Positions 26,305 through 35,564 of a stretch of DNA of 38,832 nt are shown here, one piece after another; within the stretch, counting starts at the first letter, position 1, and the number at the start of each line of letters is the position of its first letter. The position numbers and the translations under genes were made by a program. Source of the DNA: Pseudorhodobacter antarcticus (lineage in GTDB: Bacteria; Pseudomonadota; Alphaproteobacteria; Rhodobacterales; Rhodobacteraceae); assembly GCF_900110135.1 (NCBI RefSeq), contig NZ_FOCO01000029.1, positions 1 through 38,832 on the forward strand, read 5' to 3'. Below the pieces are notes generated by a model that did not search any database, had not been told where the DNA came from, and saw only the letters and a program-made list of their open reading frames with translations.

Positions 26305-27045
26305 TTAATGGTTCAAAATCTGGTTCAAAAAGGTCTTGAACCGAGGTGATTTGGGTGCGGTGAACACAGCTTCGGGCGTGCCAATCTCCACTATTTCACC
26401 CTTGTCCATGAACACGATGCGGTCGGCGACACGGCGCGCAAACCCCATTTCATGGGTGACGACAATCATGGTCATGCCCGATGCGGCGAGTTCGGTCATT
26501 ACGTCCAACACCTCGGCGATCATTTCGGGGTCCAACGCGCTGGTGGGTTCGTCAAACAGCATGATCCGCGGTTCCATGCAAAGTGAGCGCGCGATGGCAA
26601 CGCGCTGTTGCTGGCCACCCGACAATTGGCGCGGGAATTTATCGGCCTGATCGGGAATCTGCACGCGGGTCAGGTACATCAGCGCGCGGTCGCGGGCCTG
26701 GGCGTCCGTCAGGCCCAAGGCGCGGCGCGGACCAAGGCACAGATTTTCCAGCACGGTCAGATGCGGGAACAGGTTAAATTGTTGGAACACCATGCCAACC
26801 TGTCCGCGAATTTTTTCCAGATCGACGGGGGCATCGGTTAGCGTCGTGCCACCCACAGTGATCTGGCCTGCCTCATGCGCCTCTAACCTATTGATACAGC
26901 GTATTAATGTGGATTTTCCCGAACCAGAAGGGCCGCAGATCACCACACGTTCGCCATTTGCCACATCCAGCGACACATCGCGCAGCGCCTGAAAGTCGCC
27001 AAAGAATTTGGAGACGTTTTGCATTTGGATAATTGGATCGGCCAT
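26305..27045 (-). CDS. Polar amino-acid ABC transporter ATP-binding protein (GlnQ/HisP type)
   Basis: The 246-residue ATPase has Walker [11 protein letters not shown]-loop [14 protein letters not shown], signature [13 protein letters not shown], Walker [16 protein letters not shown] and the H-loop [17 protein letters not shown] and [11 protein letters not shown] are typical of the amino-acid subfamily. The ATG at 27045 has an AGG ribosome site eight bases away; a GTG at 27054 is possible. It leads the operon with the permease and is divergent from the binding-protein gene. Confidence 0.95.
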   Translation of the reverse strand: MADPIIQMQNVSKFFGDFQALRDVSLDVANGERVVICGPSGSGKSTLIRCINRLEAHEAGQITVGGTTLTDAPVDLEKIRGQVGMVFQQFNLFPHLTVLENLCLGPRRALGLTDAQARDRALMYLTRVQIPDQADKFPRQLSGGQQQRVAIARSLCMEPRIMLFDEPTSALDPEMIAEVLDVMTELAASGMTMIVVTHEMGFARRVADRIVFMDKGEIVEIGTPEAVFTAPKSPRFKTFLNQILNH

Positions 27046-27172
27046 AGTGGGCACCTTTGCAGTTGATCAACGCACGGCTGAAAACACCGCGCTGTCGCGT
27101 TTTCGCAAGCGGATTGCATTTCCAATCGCCGCAATGCACCTATGTGTAGCGAATGAACTGGAAGGGAAACCC
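27046..27172. promoter_or_regulatory. Divergent promoter region of the ABC transporter
   Basis: The 127-bp gap separates the ATPase/permease unit from the solute-binding gene. Both must start here. No clear operator was recognised. Confidence 0.4.
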
Positions 27173-27949
27173 ATGAAATTTTTGAAAATCGCGGCCGCTG
27201 TGGCTGTTTTGGCGGCAGGCACGGTCCAAGCCCATGCTCAATCAGCGTTAAACGACATTCTGTCAAGCGGCGTGTTGAAGGTTGGCACCACGGGCGATTG
27301 GAACCCGATGACGGTGCGCGACATCGCGACCAACGCCTATAAAGGCTTTGATATTGATGTGATGACGGCCATGGCGACCGATTTGGGCGTCACGGTGGAA
27401 TTTGTGCCGACGGACTGGAAAACGCTGGTCGCGGGGGTCACCTCGGGGCAGTACCACATCACGGGGTCTGCGTCGATTTCGGCGGCACGCGCCAAGGCGG
27501 CGGGGTTTTCGGACAGCTATTTCTCGCTGGTCACGGTGCCTTTGACGCTGAAAGAAAATGCGGCGCGGTTTACAGGCTGGGAGTCGCTGAATGCAGCGGA
27601 TGTTTCTGTGGCGGCCACGCTGGGCACCACGCAAGAAAGCCAAGTAAAGCAGTATTTCCCCAATGCGACCCACCGCATTGTCGAAGCGCCTGCGCGTGAT
27701 TTCCAGGAAGTGCTTGCAGGCCGCGCCGATGCCAGCATCACCTCAAACGTGGAGGCGAACATGCTGGTCGCCCAATATGACCAGTTGATGATCGTGCCCG
27801 TGGATGCAGGCCGGTCGCCCACCCCCGTGGCCATGCTTATGCCACAGGCAGACCAAGTGTGGATCAACTATGTCAACACATGGATCGCGCTGAAGGCCGA
27901 GCAAGGCTTTTTTGATGAGCTGGCTGTGAAGTGGCAAGTCGCCAAGTGA
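27173..27949 (+). CDS. Periplasmic solute-binding protein (PheC/family 3 type) of the amino-acid ABC transporter
   Basis: The 258-residue protein starts with a signal peptide (MKFLKIAAAVAVLAAG, then VQAHAQ cleavage region). The mature part has the SBP family 3 pattern LKVGTTGDWNPMTVRD, YKGFDIDVMTAMATDLGV and ITSNVEAN. The order of motifs is also that of cyclohexadienyl dehydratase-type (PheC) proteins, so an enzymatic relative cannot be excluded. Being divergent from the ATPase and permease, it most likely feeds them. AAGGGAAACCC precedes the ATG. A strong terminator follows. Confidence 0.88.
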   Translation: MKFLKIAAAVAVLAAGTVQAHAQSALNDILSSGVLKVGTTGDWNPMTVRDIATNAYKGFDIDVMTAMATDLGVTVEFVPTDWKTLVAGVTSGQYHITGSASISAARAKAAGFSDSYFSLVTVPLTLKENAARFTGWESLNAADVSVAATLGTTQESQVKQYFPNATHRIVEAPARDFQEVLAGRADASITSNVEANMLVAQYDQLMIVPVDAGRSPTPVAMLMPQADQVWINYVNTWIALKAEQGFFDELAVKWQVAK

Positions 27950-27957
27950 CAGGGCGG

Positions 27958-27987
27958 GGCAGGGGCCGCCTTGGTCCCTGCCTTTTT
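27958..27987 (+). terminator. Terminator after the solute-binding gene
   Basis: GGCAGGG and CCCTGCC form a stem around an 11-base loop, followed by TTTTT. It separates the gene from the GST operon. Confidence 0.8.
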
Positions 27988-28001
27988 GGGCGGAGTGCTT
28001 T

Positions 28002-28646
28002 ATGCTGACAATCTATTCGGTTCCCGTGGCGGTCTATTGCGCCAAGCTGCGCATCTTGATGGCCTATAAGGCGATCCCTTTTACTCAATTGCCACCGCCG
28101 GGTGGCTATGGTTCCGCCGAATATCGCGCGATTGTGCCATCGGGCAATTTGCCTGCGATGGTCCATGACGGGTTTATGCTGGCGGATTCCGAGGCGATTG
28201 CCGAATATCTGAATGAGGCGTTTGGGGCCGTGCCCATGCTGCCCGAAAGCGTCCAAGACCGGGCCAAAGCGCGCGAGTTGAGCCGCTTTCACGACACACG
28301 GCTGGAACCTGCGGTCCGCGCGATGTATCCGCAAGTGGCACATGCAACCCGCGATGGGGGGGCAGTCGTGGCGGGTGGCGGGCTGATCTCCAAACATCTG
28401 GCATCGTTGGATTTGCTTTTGTCCACCAGCCCTTTGGACCCGACGCGACTGTGGATTTGCGATTGCGGATTTGCGGTGACGTTTGCGTGGATCAAGGCGT
28501 TCGAAGCGGCATTGGATTTGCCCATGGTGTGGCCCGCACGTGTTCAGGCGTATTTTGACCGTTTGCAAACCTTTGACGCCGTCGCGCAAGAGTTGGTCGC
28601 CTATCGCCCGGCGATGACGCAGTATTTGGAAAAAGCAGCGCCATGA
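28002..28646 (+). CDS. Glutathione S-transferase family protein
   Basis: The 214-residue protein has the thioredoxin-like N-terminal domain (MLTIYSVPVAVYCAKLRILM, then PSGNLPAMV and the glutathione-binding LADSEAIAEYLNE) and an all-helical C-terminal domain. The cis-proline (LPAM) and the Glu/Ser pair are present. The residue near position 7 is Val and position 13 is Cys, so the catalytic residue is not the classical Tyr or Ser; activity is uncertain. GGAG lies before the ATG. Its stop overlaps the next start (ATGA), making it the first gene of a three-gene operon with sugar-acid enzymes. Confidence 0.87.
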   Translation: MLTIYSVPVAVYCAKLRILMAYKAIPFTQLPPPGGYGSAEYRAIVPSGNLPAMVHDGFMLADSEAIAEYLNEAFGAVPMLPESVQDRAKARELSRFHDTRLEPAVRAMYPQVAHATRDGGAVVAGGGLISKHLASLDLLLSTSPLDPTRLWICDCGFAVTFAWIKAFEAALDLPMVWPARVQAYFDRLQTFDAVAQELVAYRPAMTQYLEKAAP

Positions 28647-29326
28647 AACGATCCCGCATCAATGAAATTATGGCCGAATCCGGGGATATGATCCGCCATC
28701 ATGGCTGTGTGTTGCCGCCGTTTGCGGCGTGGTCCCCGGACCAGTTCAAGGCGCATGCGCCTGTGGCGCAAAATGTGATTGCTGCGCGGTGTGGCTGGGA
28801 CATTACCGATTATGGCGCGGGGCGATATGACCAAATGGGGTTATTTTTGTTCACCCTGCGCAATGGGCGGTTGGCGGATCTGCAGCGGGGTGGCGGCATG
28901 TGTTACGCAGAAAAGCTGTTGATATCAAAACAAGATCAACTTTCGCCGATGCACACCCATTTGCTGAAGGCCGAAGATATTATCAACAGGGGCGGGGCCA
29001 CACTGGTGGTGGAATTGTTCGGGTCCGATGATCAAGGTGGCTTTGCGCCAGATCGGGGCGGTGTGGTGTTTTGTGATGGTATCCAGCGGCGGTTTGCACC
29101 GGGGGAAAAGCTGCGGCTGGCACCGGGCGAAAGTGTGACCCTGATGCCCGGTGATTGGCATGCGTTTTGGGGTGAAGGCGGCGATGTTTTGATTGGTGAA
29201 GTGTCGACGGTAAACGACGACGAAACCGACAATATCTTTCGTGAGCCTATCGGGCGATTTGCGTCGATTGAGGAAGATGTGGCGCCCACGCATTTGCTTG
29301 TCAGCGATTATCGCACATGGCTGTGA
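28643..29326 (+). CDS. D-lyxose isomerase family protein (cupin)
   Basis: The 227-residue protein matches the D-lyxose isomerase/YdaE cupin family: MHTHLLKAEDIINRGGATLV contains the metal-binding HxH...KxE group, and GDWHAFWGEGGDVLIGEVST contains the fourth ligand and Glu. These enzymes interconvert D-lyxose/D-xylulose or D-mannose/D-fructose. Its start overlaps the GST stop and its stop overlaps the next start by ten bases, so the three genes are translated together. Substrate here is unknown. Confidence 0.85.
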   Translation: MKRSRINEIMAESGDMIRHHGCVLPPFAAWSPDQFKAHAPVAQNVIAARCGWDITDYGAGRYDQMGLFLFTLRNGRLADLQRGGGMCYAEKLLISKQDQLSPMHTHLLKAEDIINRGGATLVVELFGSDDQGGFAPDRGGVVFCDGIQRRFAPGEKLRLAPGESVTLMPGDWHAFWGEGGDVLIGEVSTVNDDETDNIFREPIGRFASIEEDVAPTHLLVSDYRTWL

Positions 29327-30588
29327 CCGATCCCCGCACGCTGTTGGAACATTTGTTTGCCACTGCGGTCGCGCGCGCGGACCCCATGCGCAGCCTAAGC
29401 CAGCATCTGCCGCCCAAACCTGCAGGGCGCGTGGTGGTGATTGGGGCCGGCAAGGCCAGCGCGCGCATGGCCGAAGCGGTGGAGGCGGCGTGGGGGCCTT
29501 GTGAGGGGTTGGTGATCACCCGCTACGGCTATGCACGGCCTTGTCAGGGGATTGAGGTTGTGGAGGCGGCGCATCCGGTGCCGGATGTGGCGGGGCAGGT
29601 GGCCACGGCGCGGATGCTGGATTTTCTGGCGGGGTGCGAGGCGGATGATTTCGTTTTGGCCCTAATTTCGGGCGGGGCATCGGCGCTGTTGTGCGCCCCT
29701 TCGGTCGGCGTGAGTTTGGCTGAGAAGCAAGCGGTCAACGCGGCGCTGCTGGCATCGGGTGCGCCGATCGACAAGATGAACATAGTGCGCCAACACCTAA
29801 GCCGGGTTAAGGGCGGGCAATTGGCGGCAGTGGCCCATCCTGCACAGATGCTGTGTTTGATGATTTCCGATGTGCCGGGGGATGATCCTGCCTTTATTGG
29901 GTCGGGCCCGACTGTTGGCGTGGCAACGACACCGCAAGACGCCCAAGACGTGCTGGCGGCATGGCAGATCACGGTCCCAGCCAGCGTGATCGCGGCGCTG
30001 TCGCGGCCATCCGGTGTGATTGCGCCCTATGATCTGCGGCTGTCGCGTGTCACCAATCATATCTATGCCGCCCCCGCCCAATCGTTACAGGCCGCCGCCG
30101 ATGTCGCGCGGGCGCAGGACATTGAGGTGGTTATCCTTGGCGATGCCATTGAGGGGGAGGCGCGGGACGTTGCGCGCGCCCATGCCAAGCTGGCCTTAGA
30201 GGCGCGGGCAAGCCGTGCGCCGGGGGCACGGCCGTTGCTTTTGTTGTCGGGCGGAGAGGTGACGGTGACGCGCCGCGGGGATGGTATTGGCGGACCGAAC
30301 GCCGAGTATTGCTTGGCGTTAGCACTGGCTTTGGGCGGTGTTGATGGGGTACATGCGCTGGCCTGTGACACCGATGGGGTGGACGGCGCGGCAGAGGTTG
30401 CGGGGGCCGTGATCGGGCCGGGCATGCTGGACCGCGCGCGTGCCATTGGGTTGGACCCGCAACAGATGTTGGACCACAATGATGCCCACAGTTTTTTCGC
30501 AGCCATTGGCGGGCAGGTTGTAACAGGCCCCACCTTGACCAATGTGAATGATTTTCGCGCCATTTTGATTGAGGCGGCGGCGGGTTGA
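29317..30588 (+). CDS. Glycerate 2-kinase (GckA/TtuD, MOFRL family)
   Basis: The 423-residue enzyme phosphorylates D-glycerate to 2-phosphoglycerate, using ATP, in the serine-cycle, tartrate or hydroxypyruvate routes. It has the N-terminal GVVVIGAGKASARMA-like Rossmann block, SGGASALLCAP, the VRQHLSRVKGGQLA segment and the MOFRL C-terminal domain with LLSGGEVTVT, GGPNAEYCLALALAL and CDTDGVDGAAE. It is last in the operon after the isomerase-like gene, which suggests use of a sugar or sugar acid that yields glycerate. Confidence 0.92.
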   Translation: MAVTDPRTLLEHLFATAVARADPMRSLSQHLPPKPAGRVVVIGAGKASARMAEAVEAAWGPCEGLVITRYGYARPCQGIEVVEAAHPVPDVAGQVATARMLDFLAGCEADDFVLALISGGASALLCAPSVGVSLAEKQAVNAALLASGAPIDKMNIVRQHLSRVKGGQLAAVAHPAQMLCLMISDVPGDDPAFIGSGPTVGVATTPQDAQDVLAAWQITVPASVIAALSRPSGVIAPYDLRLSRVTNHIYAAPAQSLQAAADVARAQDIEVVILGDAIEGEARDVARAHAKLALEARASRAPGARPLLLLSGGEVTVTRRGDGIGGPNAEYCLALALALGGVDGVHALACDTDGVDGAAEVAGAVIGPGMLDRARAIGLDPQQMLDHNDAHSFFAAIGGQVVTGPTLTNVNDFRAILIEAAAG

Positions 30589-30606
30589 GCGTTGATGGGG
30601 ACGCGA

Positions 30607-33225
30607 TTACAGGGGTGTCACCTCAAATTTGGGGCGGGTGCCGCCCAAATCTTGAAATGCCAATTGGCGGCATGAAAACACGATGATTTGTTGGTCTTTG
30701 GCCACGCGGGTCAGGGCGGTAAACATCTTGATGATGCGATCATCATCTGAATACACCAGCGCGTCATCCAAAATGATCGGCATGTGGCGGCCTTGGTGCG
30801 CATAAAGGCGGGCAAAGGCGAGGCGCGTCAGAATGGCGATTTGTTCGCGCGTGCCGCCCGATAAATCCTCCAGCGGTTCGTCGGTATCGGCGCGCGAAAG
30901 ACCATTGGGAAGCAAGCTGTCATTGTCAAAGCGCAAGGCGGCATCGCTGTGCAGGATGGACAAAAGGGGTTTCAGTGCCTCTTGGATTGGCCCGAAATAG
31001 AGGTCGCGTGCGGCCACGCGCTCCGCTTCCAAAGCGGATTGCAGGCGGGTCAGGGCGGCGGCCTTTTGGGCCAGCCGCGCCTCCGCCAGACGGGCGGTAT
31101 CAAGTTGGCCAGCCAGATCGTCGCGGCGTTCCTCAATCCCGTTTCCGGCAAGCGTTTGGATTTGCGAGGAAAGGGCCGCGCGGCGTTCGCTGACTTGGGC
31201 GCGTTCGGTTTGGGCCGCCTTGATCGCCGCTTCGGCACGGTCCAATTCGGCCTGCGCAGTATCAATGTCGGGTGCGGCGGCGATAAGGCTTTGCAGCTTT
31301 GTGTGTGTGTCGATCAAGGCGGCGTCGGTTTGGGCGTGGCGGCGCAGCAGATCTGCACGCTGGCTGTCATGGCTTTCCGCTGGGCCTGCGTTGGTGCTGG
31401 CGTGGTCAAGTCGGGCGTGCGCGGTGTCTGCGGCCGCCTCGGCCTTTATGGCGTTTTCGCGGGCGGCTGTATGGTCGCAGTCTGCTTGGGCCCATAGGAT
31501 TTGGGCGGCGGTTGCAACGGTTTCGGCCTGAGACACCGCCGCATCCACATCTGCAATTGCGGGAAGGGGGGCATCATGCGCCGCTGATGCAGTCAGATCT
31601 GCTTCGGCTTTGGCGCTGTGCAGTGCTGCGATGCCAGCGGGGGCAAGCGCGTCAAGGATGCCTTGGGCGCGGTCAAATTGTATCTGCGCTTGGGCGCGGA
31701 TTGCGGCGATGCGACGGGCATCTGGCACGTCGGTTGCACCCGTTTGGGCCAACAATCCATCAAGTTTAACCTGCGCCGCTGCAAGCGTGGCCTTTACTTG
31801 TGGCCCTGCCGATTGGGCAAAAATTGATACTTGGCCGATCCCGGGCAGACGCAGCACCGTCTCCCCCTCCAGCACGATAGGTTGGTTGGCCGGCAGGTCT
31901 GCGCCATTCTGTGTGATGCGCGCGGCGGCGTCATAGGTGACGCGCAATGTGGTTGCAGTGGCCGAGATAGCGTTTGTGTGCAGGGCCACATCTGCCGCAG
32001 CGGTTTCGACCTTTTGCAGCCACGCTGGTGTCGCACCGGACGCCTTGACCACCGCGTTGGCCGTGTCACGTTCGGTTGAGATGGACTGGGCCTTGGTGAT
32101 TTGCGTGGTCAAAAGGGCGGCATCGTTGCGAGCCTTGCGCGCGGTGATTTGCACCCGCGTATCTTCCAGCGCTGCCCGCGCGATGGCCACGGCGGTCAAG
32201 GCTGTTTGGTGCTGGGCCGCTGCGTGGTCCAAGGACAGCTTGCGCGTCGCAGTGTCAATTTTGGCTTGATCAGACGCTGTTTTTGTTTTGTTGACAAAGG
32301 TTTGTGCCGTTTGCAGCCCATCTAATGCGGCAAGAAAACTGTCAAGGTCGTTGCGGGTGGCCTTTGTGTGCAACGCGGCCAGATCGTGGTCTTGGCGGGC
32401 CACCGTCACCAAACCTGCATGGGCGCGGGCCGCATCAAGGGCGGTTTTTGCCAAGGCAAGGGCCGTGTCGCGGCGGGTTTTACCCTCTGGGCTGTCCAGC
32501 CGGTTTAGGGTGGATTCCGCCTGTTTGCGCGCGACCAATGCCGCGTTCAAGGCGGTAACTTGGGCATTTACTGTCGCAAATTCTGCCTCTAGCGCTGCAA
32601 CATCATCGGCGGCTTGTTTCCAAACCCCTCTTTTGGTTCCGCGTTGTGTGGCAAGGTCGCCCAACGCGTCGGCCACGGCCCGCATTACGCGGTCCATACG
32701 CCGGCCGCCTGTCATAGCGTCAATTTCGCCCGCGACCGAGGATAACAAGTCGCGCCGCGCGTCCATCGCTTGCGTCTTTTCGCGGGCGGTGTCGGGTTCC
32801 AACCCCACAAGACCTTGGCGCACCCACAACAATCCTGCGGGCCCATCGCTGGCACTGCCCAAAAGGGCGGCGATCCAGCGTTCGGCCTCATCATCTTGGG
32901 CGATGGTCGTGTTATCGGACAGGCGGGTCACTTTTGCAGATTTACGCGCCAAGAACCGTTTTTCGACGCGAAATTCGCCTTGATCGGTGGCGATGTCTGC
33001 AGAGATTTCAACGCCGCCGCCCGCATAGGGTTGCAGCGATTTTACGGGCTTTGACGCGGTGCTGTATTTTTCAAAGAACAGCGCGTGGATGGCGTCAAAG
33101 AAGGTGGATTTCCCAAACTCATTCGCCTCGGATAGCACCGTGATGCCTGTGCCAATCCCGGTGATGGAGGCGCGTTGGCCCGTGAATTTGCGCACATTGC
33201 TCAAGTGGAGGGCAAGGATTTTCAC
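30607..33225 (-). CDS. Rad50/SbcC-like (YhaN-type) ATPase
   Basis: The 872-residue protein has an N-terminal ATPase half with P-loop EANEFGKSTFFDAIHALFF, a long central coiled-coil region (about 180-700, Ala/Gln/Glu/Lys-rich) and a C-terminal half with signature LSGGTREQIAILTRLAFARL and Walker B MPIILDDALVYSDDDRI. No CxxC pair of the zinc hook is seen in the coil, as in YhaN-type rather than classical Rad50. It works with the adjacent nuclease in processing DNA ends. It starts with GTG at 33225, directly against the stop of the nuclease gene (33226), so the two are coupled. Confidence 0.88.
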   Translation of the reverse strand: MKILALHLSNVRKFTGQRASITGIGTGITVLSEANEFGKSTFFDAIHALFFEKYSTASKPVKSLQPYAGGGVEISADIATDQGEFRVEKRFLARKSAKVTRLSDNTTIAQDDEAERWIAALLGSASDGPAGLLWVRQGLVGLEPDTAREKTQAMDARRDLLSSVAGEIDAMTGGRRMDRVMRAVADALGDLATQRGTKRGVWKQAADDVAALEAEFATVNAQVTALNAALVARKQAESTLNRLDSPEGKTRRDTALALAKTALDAARAHAGLVTVARQDHDLAALHTKATRNDLDSFLAALDGLQTAQTFVNKTKTASDQAKIDTATRKLSLDHAAAQHQTALTAVAIARAALEDTRVQITARKARNDAALLTTQITKAQSISTERDTANAVVKASGATPAWLQKVETAAADVALHTNAISATATTLRVTYDAAARITQNGADLPANQPIVLEGETVLRLPGIGQVSIFAQSAGPQVKATLAAAQVKLDGLLAQTGATDVPDARRIAAIRAQAQIQFDRAQGILDALAPAGIAALHSAKAEADLTASAAHDAPLPAIADVDAAVSQAETVATAAQILWAQADCDHTAARENAIKAEAAADTAHARLDHASTNAGPAESHDSQRADLLRRHAQTDAALIDTHTKLQSLIAAAPDIDTAQAELDRAEAAIKAAQTERAQVSERRAALSSQIQTLAGNGIEERRDDLAGQLDTARLAEARLAQKAAALTRLQSALEAERVAARDLYFGPIQEALKPLLSILHSDAALRFDNDSLLPNGLSRADTDEPLEDLSGGTREQIAILTRLAFARLYAHQGRHMPIILDDALVYSDDDRIIKMFTALTRVAKDQQIIVFSCRQLAFQDLGGTRPKFEVTPL

Positions 33226-34344
33226 CTATTCCTCCAATGCGACGGCAAATAGATGGGACAGCGCATCTTGGGCTGTGGCGCGGGTTTCGGTGGACAGGTT
33301 TGGGTCTGCCGCCTCGACTGCCAATGCGGTGGCGGCGGCGCGCAAGGCGCCTTGGCTGTCGAGGGCGTCCAGATCGCTGGTGTCATGGGTCATCCGGCAG
33401 CCCGACAGGTCGGCGCGGTGCCACAGAAAATCGGCGGCGGTTTTGGTGATGCTGGCGTCCAATGCAAAGCGGTCCAAGGGGCCGATATAGCCTGCCACGT
33501 TCAAATCAAACAGCGTCAAGGCGCGGGCGGGCAAAGGGGGCAGGGTGGTGCGATGTGCCACGGTTATATCGGTCATGCCCGTCAGGTCCAAACGGGAGCG
33601 CTGCCAGTGGATGGTTCCTGTTGGCAAGGGCGTGATGTGCGGCGGGGCGGTGGGCCCTTGCAGATGCACCAACAGCGCAGCGGGCGTCTTGTCGTGTTTG
33701 AAACCATCGGCCTCGGGCGCGCCGGAATACCACGTTTGCGGCCCGATTTGCAGCTGCCCATGCCAATCGCCAAGCGCGAGATAGGCCAGCCCTGCGCGGC
33801 GGGCGCGGTCGGGGGCGATGACGGAGGACCCGCCTTCTTCGCTGCTGTCAAAATCGGTGACGGAGCCATGCGCAAGCCCTACGCGCAGCGCATCGCCCGT
33901 GGCTGCATCATCAAACCAATCTGTCAGGTCGCGGCCGGGGTGGCGTTCCGCAGGCGGGGCGGGCAGCAAGGTGGCATGGGGCGTCAAAGCAAAGGGGGTG
34001 GGGGCCAGTTGCACGGCGACATTGGGGGGGGCATCTTGCGCAATTTGGCGCCACAGTTCCGTCGCGTTGGCGTGGTCGTGGTTGCCGGGCATCACCACCC
34101 AAGTCACATGTTCAGCCGCGCGCATCATGTTCAGCGCTTGGCGGATCACCTGCGGGCTGGGGGTGGTTTGGTCAAACGTATCGCCTGCCAGCAGGATGTG
34201 GCTGGCATTGTGCGTGCGGGCGAGGGTGGCCAGACGCGGCAGCACATCAGCGCGGGCTTGGCGCAAGCGTGCGCGCACATCTTCGGGAAAGCGGCCAAAG
34301 GGTTTGCCCAGATGCAGGTCAGAGCTGTGGATGAAGGTGATCAT
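33226..34344 (-). CDS. Mre11/SbcD-like (YhaO-type) DNA exonuclease
   Basis: The 372-residue metallophosphoesterase begins MITFIHSSDLHLGKPFGRFP with the first metal ligands (D-x-H). It continues with LLAGDTFDQTTPS, GNHDHANATELW and, later, LAHGS and LALGDWHGQLQIG, completing the five conserved phosphoesterase motifs. It cuts DNA ends with the partner ATPase, which follows without a gap. The frame is open to 34365, but family similarity and the ATG favour 34344. The pair is transcribed as one unit. Confidence 0.9.
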   Translation of the reverse strand: MITFIHSSDLHLGKPFGRFPEDVRARLRQARADVLPRLATLARTHNASHILLAGDTFDQTTPSPQVIRQALNMMRAAEHVTWVVMPGNHDHANATELWRQIAQDAPPNVAVQLAPTPFALTPHATLLPAPPAERHPGRDLTDWFDDAATGDALRVGLAHGSVTDFDSSEEGGSSVIAPDRARRAGLAYLALGDWHGQLQIGPQTWYSGAPEADGFKHDKTPAALLVHLQGPTAPPHITPLPTGTIHWQRSRLDLTGMTDITVAHRTTLPPLPARALTLFDLNVAGYIGPLDRFALDASITKTAADFLWHRADLSGCRMTHDTSDLDALDSQGALRAAATALAVEAADPNLSTETRATAQDALSHLFAVALEE

Positions 34345-34451
34345 CAGGTATAGGTTCCGCGCCAATGGCTGTGCCCGCGGGTTGGGCGAAAAGGCTTTGG
34401 CCAGTGAACCTTAGGTGCTGTGCAATGTCCAGCGGCGCGTGCGCTGCGGGG

Positions 34452-34685
34452 TCATTTATAGACGGCGCGTCTGTCGCCAAAGTCGCGCACCCGTTTGCGC
34501 CACGCTTTGTAGCTGCCCGGTTTCAGGGTGGTGCGCATCAGCGCTTTGACTTGCGCATCATTCAGCCCGTATTCGCGTTTTATATCGGCAAAGCCGATAT
34601 GATCGGACAGCGCCATTTGCACAATGTCACTAATGTGCGCCGGGTCGCTGATATGTTCAGGTGGCAGCTTTGGGGTGTCATTCAT
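34452..34685 (-). CDS. TIGR03643 family small protein (DUF2805)
   Basis: The 77-residue protein shows the family pattern ISDIVQMALSDHIGFADIKR, then YGLNDAQVKALMRTTLKPGSY and WRKRV. The middle is helix-turn-helix-like. Its biochemical role is unknown; in several bacteria it is found near cryptochrome or photolyase genes. The start overlaps the stop of the CIA30-like gene by eight bases. It ends the five-gene operon. Confidence 0.85.
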   Translation of the reverse strand: MNDTPKLPPEHISDPAHISDIVQMALSDHIGFADIKREYGLNDAQVKALMRTTLKPGSYKAWRKRVRDFGDRRAVYK

Positions 34686-35172
34686 TTTCGGGGCCTTTTG
34701 TGGATTTGTACAGGTGCACGGCTGCAACCGCCACGTCAGCATCAAAGGCGCGGCCTATGGCCAGCACCCCGATGCGGCGCAGTTGTGTGGGGTTGAACAG
34801 GCTGTCGGTTTTATGCGCCGTAAGTGTAGCAAACGGGATATGGACCGTCTGCCATTCGCGGGAGGTCGAAAAGGCCGTGCGAAAGGATTGCCAAGGCCGG
34901 GTCAATTGATCTGTACGCAAACGCAGATCATAGGTTTGGCCATTGCCGCAGACATCCAGCGCAATTCCATCCCAAGCGCTGGCATCTAGCGCGGTTCCGT
35001 CTGTGTGCAGATAAGTGGCCATCTGCACAAACCCTCCGTTATTTTCCAACGACACCTGCCCTTGCAAAACGGCTGCAGGGCGGCCATTGACCACCGCATG
35101 GTGCAGGGTGCCAGTGGACAAACCACCCATCACACCATCGGCGACAAAGCCCCAATTCAGGTGCAGCTTCAC
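34678..35172 (-). CDS. CIA30-like protein (complex I intermediate-associated family)
   Basis: The 164-residue protein is a single galactose-binding-like beta-sandwich: WGFVADGVMGGLSTGTLHH, LENNGGFVQMATYL, WDGIALDVCGNGQTYDLRLR and WQTVHIPFATL match the CIA30 (NDUFAF1) domain. In bacteria this family has no proven role; it is thought to bind membrane redox proteins or carbohydrate. It overlaps the DUF393 gene by four bases (ATGA). Confidence 0.85.
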   Translation of the reverse strand: MKLHLNWGFVADGVMGGLSTGTLHHAVVNGRPAAVLQGQVSLENNGGFVQMATYLHTDGTALDASAWDGIALDVCGNGQTYDLRLRTDQLTRPWQSFRTAFSTSREWQTVHIPFATLTAHKTDSLFNPTQLRRIGVLAIGRAFDADVAVAAVHLYKSTKGPENE

Positions 35173-35564
35173 GACTTTTTGCCTGTTTTGGCGGTGCGGC
35201 GCAGGCGGGCGAACAGCCTTTGCGTGAAGGGGCGTATTTTCAAAAACCCATCATAGGTCAAGTCCATCACCCAAAGCATTCCCGGCAGATCGGACAGGCG
35301 CGCCAACCAACGCCAGCCCGGCAAGGCGCGCCAGACCCGCACAAAGGCCGCGGCCCCCAACAAAATCTGACCATCGGGTGTCATCACATGAAACCGTGCC
35401 ATTGCGGCGGCTTGGGTCATGCCTTCTGGCAAACTGGCCGGCTGTGAGACGTCAACCCACGTCAATGCGCCTGCGCTGTCTTGGTCGCGGTAGACCGCGA
35501 TTTCGGCGGAACACAAAGGGCAGGATCCATCGTAGAAAACGGCGCAAGTTGGGGTTTGGGTCAT
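35169..35564 (-). CDS. DUF393 thiol-disulfide-like protein
   Basis: The 131-residue protein has the family motif YDGSCPLCSAEI (DGxCPxC, residues 12-18) and a C-terminal helical part (RLSDLPGMLWVMDLTYDGFL). DUF393 proteins are thioredoxin-like; the CPLC pair suggests a redox role. The ATG at 35564 shares four bases with the stop of the photolyase-like gene. It is third of five coupled genes. Confidence 0.9.
   Translation of the reverse strand: MTQTPTCAVFYDGSCPLCSAEIAVYRDQDSAGALTWVDVSQPASLPEGMTQAAAMARFHVMTPDGQILLGAAAFVRVWRALPGWRWLARLSDLPGMLWVMDLTYDGFLKIRPFTQRLFARLRRTAKTGKKS

Noticed and set aside
33253-34353. A 366-residue open frame antisense to the Mre11-like gene
   Set aside because: Gly/Gln/Arg-rich shadow; the nuclease motifs on the minus strand are complete.
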